15,888 bases of DNA, taken from Rubrobacter sp. (lineage in GTDB: Bacteria; Actinomycetota; Rubrobacteria; Rubrobacterales; Rubrobacteraceae). The stretch spans positions 2,186-18,073 of the forward strand of contig JADDPR010000439.1 in assembly GCA_016781775.1 (NCBI GenBank), written 5' to 3'. Positions 14,509-15,888 of the stretch are shown here, piece by piece. The notes below the pieces were generated by a model. It was not told the DNA's origin. It saw only the letters and a list, made by a program, of their open reading frames with translations, and did not search any database. Made by a program: the position numbers and the translations under genes. The number at the start of each line of letters is the position of its first letter. Within the stretch, counting starts at the first letter, position 1.

Positions 14509-15888
14509 GTTCGAAATAATCGCCGCACGGTGCTGGAACGTCCTCAACGAGGGCAAGTCGTTTCACCCGGTCTTCGTCCTCGGGACTTTTCTGCTCCTGC
14601 ACCTCTGGGACCTGCTCGACGGCGGGTTCTGGGGCCGGGCCCTTCCGGCGCTGGCGCTCACGGCGCCCCTCGTCGTCCTCTTCGTCCGCTACGACTTCCC
14701 GCTGAAGCTCCGTCGCGCGCTGCTCGTGTTCCTCGCGGTGTTCCTATTGCTTTTCCGGTTCGTGGACCTCGCGGCGCTCGGGCTCGTCCTCGGCTTGTAT
14801 ATCTTCTTCACGGTCTTCTTCTGGGGGACGTTCTACTACCACTTGAGGACCGGGGCGCCGAAGACGAACTTCGTCCGCTTCTGGAAGCTCGTCTTCGAGA
14901 ACCCGGACTCGACGAGCGGCAACTTCCAAGAGCAGGTGCCGAAAGCCCTCCTCGTGCTGTTTACGCTCGAGTACCTCGTCGCCGAACCGCTGAGCCTCGG
15001 CCGGGCTATGCTGGTCCTCGGCTTCGCCCTCCTGGTGGGCGTCGCGTCGTACCTGGTCCACAAGTTCTTCTTCACCTGGAAGCCCGTTTATCCGTCGGAG
15101 CCCACGCGCGAGGTGAACGAGGACGGGGCGCTTGCGAAGCGCGTGATCGTGGTGGTCATCGACGGATGCCGGCTCGATCGCTTCAAGATGGCCCAGAAGC
15201 CTTACCTGGAGCGGATGATGGCCCGGGGGACGGTCTACGAGAGCGTCGAGACAACGTATCCTGCGCGGACGGTGGTTTGTTTCTCGTCGATGTTCACGGG
15301 GGCGGCTCCGGAGGCCCACGGGATCCGGTCGAACCTCGTCCTCAAGCTCGGGCTCAAGGTCGAGAGCATCTTCGACGTCCTGAGGCGGCACGGGAAGGTG
15401 GGCAGGCTCGTCGGCATCGCGCACCTTATCGACTCGTTCGGGGACGACGTCGCGAGCGTGACGAGCGTCGCGCACAACGACAAGATCGACCAGAACCTTA
15501 TCGCCGCCGCCCGGCGCGAGCTCCACGAGCACGACCCGGAGCTCTTGATCCTGCAGCTTCTCGCCGTGGACCAGAACGGCCACACGCGCGGGACGTACTA
15601 CCCGGAGTACGTCGAGCGGATCGAGATCACCGACGGCTTGATTGAAGAGTTCATGCGCTGGTGCGAGGAGCGCGGCTACCTCGAGGACGCCGCCGTCGTC
15701 CTCATGGCCGACCACGGCCAGGGCATCGGCATCGGCGCCCACGGACACCTCTCCGAGGGCGAGCGCTTCGTCCCGTTCGCGATGTGGGGCAAGGGTGTGG
15801 CCGAGGGCCGGGTCGTTGAGGAGCCCCGCTCCATCCTCGACCTCGCGCCCACGATCTCCTACCTCCTCGGCGTCGAGCCGCCCGCGGG
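14492..15888 (+). CDS. membrane-bound alkaline-phosphatase-superfamily phosphodiesterase (3' end outside window)
   Basis: The frame from ATG 14492 runs open to the right edge; 465 residues are visible. Residues 1-195 hold five or six hydrophobic helices (about 26-44, 50-67, 75-91, 92-117, 152-170, 171-193). The catalytic domain follows, of the type I phosphodiesterase/nucleotide pyrophosphatase kind. The two-metal site is complete: D224 (V-V-I-D-G), nucleophile T260 in Y-P-A-R-T, D360 and H364 (V-D-Q-N-G-H), D407-H408 (A-D-H-G-Q-G), and H417/H419 in G-A-H-G-H-L-S. It probably cleaves a phosphodiester or phosphate on a lipid-linked or wall glycan; the side of the membrane is not clear. The start lies 17 nt inside the flippase gene and has AGAAAGGAAAGGTGAGG upstream. 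The last few dozen residues are missing. Confidence 0.85.
   Translation, partial: MKPASKFEIIAARCWNVLNEGKSFHPVFVLGTFLLLHLWDLLDGGFWGRALPALALTAPLVVLFVRYDFPLKLRRALLVFLAVFLLLFRFVDLAALGLVLGLYIFFTVFFWGTFYYHLRTGAPKTNFVRFWKLVFENPDSTSGNFQEQVPKALLVLFTLEYLVAEPLSLGRAMLVLGFALLVGVASYLVHKFFFTWKPVYPSEPTREVNEDGALAKRVIVVVIDGCRLDRFKMAQKPYLERMMARGTVYESVETTYPARTVVCFSSMFTGAAPEAHGIRSNLVLKLGLKVESIFDVLRRHGKVGRLVGIAHLIDSFGDDVASVTSVAHNDKIDQNLIAAARRELHEHDPELLILQLLAVDQNGHTRGTYYPEYVERIEITDGLIEEFMRWCEERGYLEDAAVVLMADHGQGIGIGAHGHLSEGERFVPFAMWGKGVAEGRVVEEPRSILDLAPTISYLLGVEPPA

Noticed and set aside
14530..15645. 371-codon plus-strand frame over the right end
   Set aside because: It is a Pro/Arg-rich shadow. The frame from 14492 holds a full phosphodiesterase active site and has no stop before the window edge.

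Overview
The window is GC-rich, densely packed bacterial chromosome. Start codons are often GTG or TTG, and several genes overlap or nearly touch. The polyphosphate-type glucokinase, the sortase-signal protein and the codon use point to a high-GC actinobacterium. A Rubrobacter-like genome is my best guess; this is inference, because there is no rRNA or other direct marker in the window.

Layout. (1) Positions 1-2676 (+): the 3' part of a MATE-family exporter, a 77-aa protein of unknown function, a HAD-type phosphatase and, 7 nt after it, GTP cyclohydrolase I (folE). (2) Positions 2823-7648 (-): polyphosphate glucokinase (ppgK), convergent with folE, then a three-gene FbpABC-type iron(III) ABC transporter read from 7648 down to 3795 (lipoprotein, fused two-domain permease, ATPase). 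Its promoter overlaps a Fur-type operator. (3) Positions 7908-15888 (+): a cell-envelope block made of a large polytopic GT-C-type glycosyltransferase, a 113-aa LPTTG cell-wall-anchored protein with its own promoter and terminator, an NAD-dependent sugar epimerase, a second glycosyltransferase broken by a one-base frameshift, a flippase-like membrane protein (LPG-synthase TM/UPF0104 type) and a membrane-bound alkaline-phosphatase-superfamily phosphodiesterase that runs off the right edge.

How the parts fit together. Two Fur-type operators sit in the block. An imperfect one (7745-7759) lies inside the promoter of the iron transporter, and a perfect 7-1-7 palindrome, TGACAATGATTGTCA (10051-10065), lies inside the promoter of the LPTTG protein. 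The two share the half-site TGACAAT. The simplest reading is that one metal-responsive repressor controls both the iron transporter and a wall-anchored surface protein, possibly with the neighbouring envelope-glycan genes. The two glycosyltransferases are clear paralogues (about 680 aa each, with shared motifs and identical DNA stretches of 20-32 nt) that flank the LPTTG gene and the epimerase. The epimerase, second transferase, flippase and phosphodiesterase genes are joined by 6 nt, a 4-nt overlap and a 17-nt overlap, which suggests one operon making or exporting a surface glycan or glycolipid. The substrates cannot be read from the sequence.

I saw no tRNA, rRNA, CRISPR array, transposase or insertion sequence.
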